Shown here: piece after piece, positions 5,218 through 5,218 of the stretch | How positions within the stretch are numbered: the first letter of the stretch is position 1 | Layout of the letters: every line of letters begins with the position of its first letter | Assembly (NCBI GenBank): GCA_949747935.1 | Contig: CATKHE010000107.1 | Coordinates: forward strand, 1-5,218 | From: an uncultured Eubacteriales bacterium | Lineage (GTDB): Bacteria; Bacillota_A; Clostridia; Oscillospirales; Oscillospiraceae | Length of the DNA: 5,218 nt | Direction of reading: 5' to 3' | Position numbers and translations under genes: made by a program | The notes under the pieces: model-generated | What the model saw: the letters and a program-made list of their open reading frames with translations, nothing else | Databases searched by the model: none | Told to the model about the DNA's origin: nothing

Positions 5218-5218
5218 A

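Noticed and set aside
1..5218. CRISPR array, tRNA, rRNA or complete insertion sequence
   Set aside because: No regularly spaced direct repeats, cloverleaf or rRNA-like sequence, and no transposase with flanking terminal repeats could be found by eye.

Overview
The window reads as a chromosomal stretch from a GC-rich anaerobic Firmicute, most likely a gut clostridium of the Oscillospiraceae/Ruminococcaceae type. This is inferred from strong GGAGG-type ribosome binding sites, consensus TTGACA/TATAAT promoters, a three-cysteine Rrf2 regulator beside sulfur genes, and a degraded integrase of the kind carried by clostridial conjugative elements. No species can be named from the sequence alone.

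Positions 1-3523 form a sulfur and cysteine block. A divergent promoter pair at about 3000-3085 drives an O-acetylhomoserine sulfhydrylase (MetY-type, minus strand) leftwards and an Rrf2/IscR-like regulator rightwards. Each promoter is overlaid by a palindrome with the same core, TCCTAT-N15-ATAGGA, so the regulator probably represses both metY and itself. Downstream of metY on the same strand are a short 5' fragment of an ECF-transporter S-component gene, a heavily deleted cysteine synthase (cysK) remnant fused to it, an 11-bp hairpin, and a nearly complete NifS/IscS-type cysteine desulfurase that runs off the left edge. The likely ancestral order was metY, ECF S-component, cysK, nifS: sulfide assimilation, perhaps an uptake system, cysteine synthesis, then sulfur mobilisation for Fe-S clusters and tRNA thiolation. 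In this genome the middle of that order has collapsed.

Positions 3524-4740 form a decayed accessory segment. It starts with about 310 bp rich in inverted repeats and holding at most one small cysteine-rich ORF. A tyrosine-recombinase (integrase) remnant follows, with its middle and 3' end missing. A secreted protein comes next; it is cut off about 50 residues after its signal peptide, inside what looks like an Ig-like fold.

Positions 4741-5218 hold the C-terminal end of SbcC, the Rad50-like ATPase of the SbcCD nuclease, on the minus strand and open at the right edge.

The most informative signals are the paired operators, which predict an autoregulated sulfur or Fe-S switch, and the accumulation of several deletion scars within 5 kb. 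I do not see a complete, clearly novel multi-gene system here.
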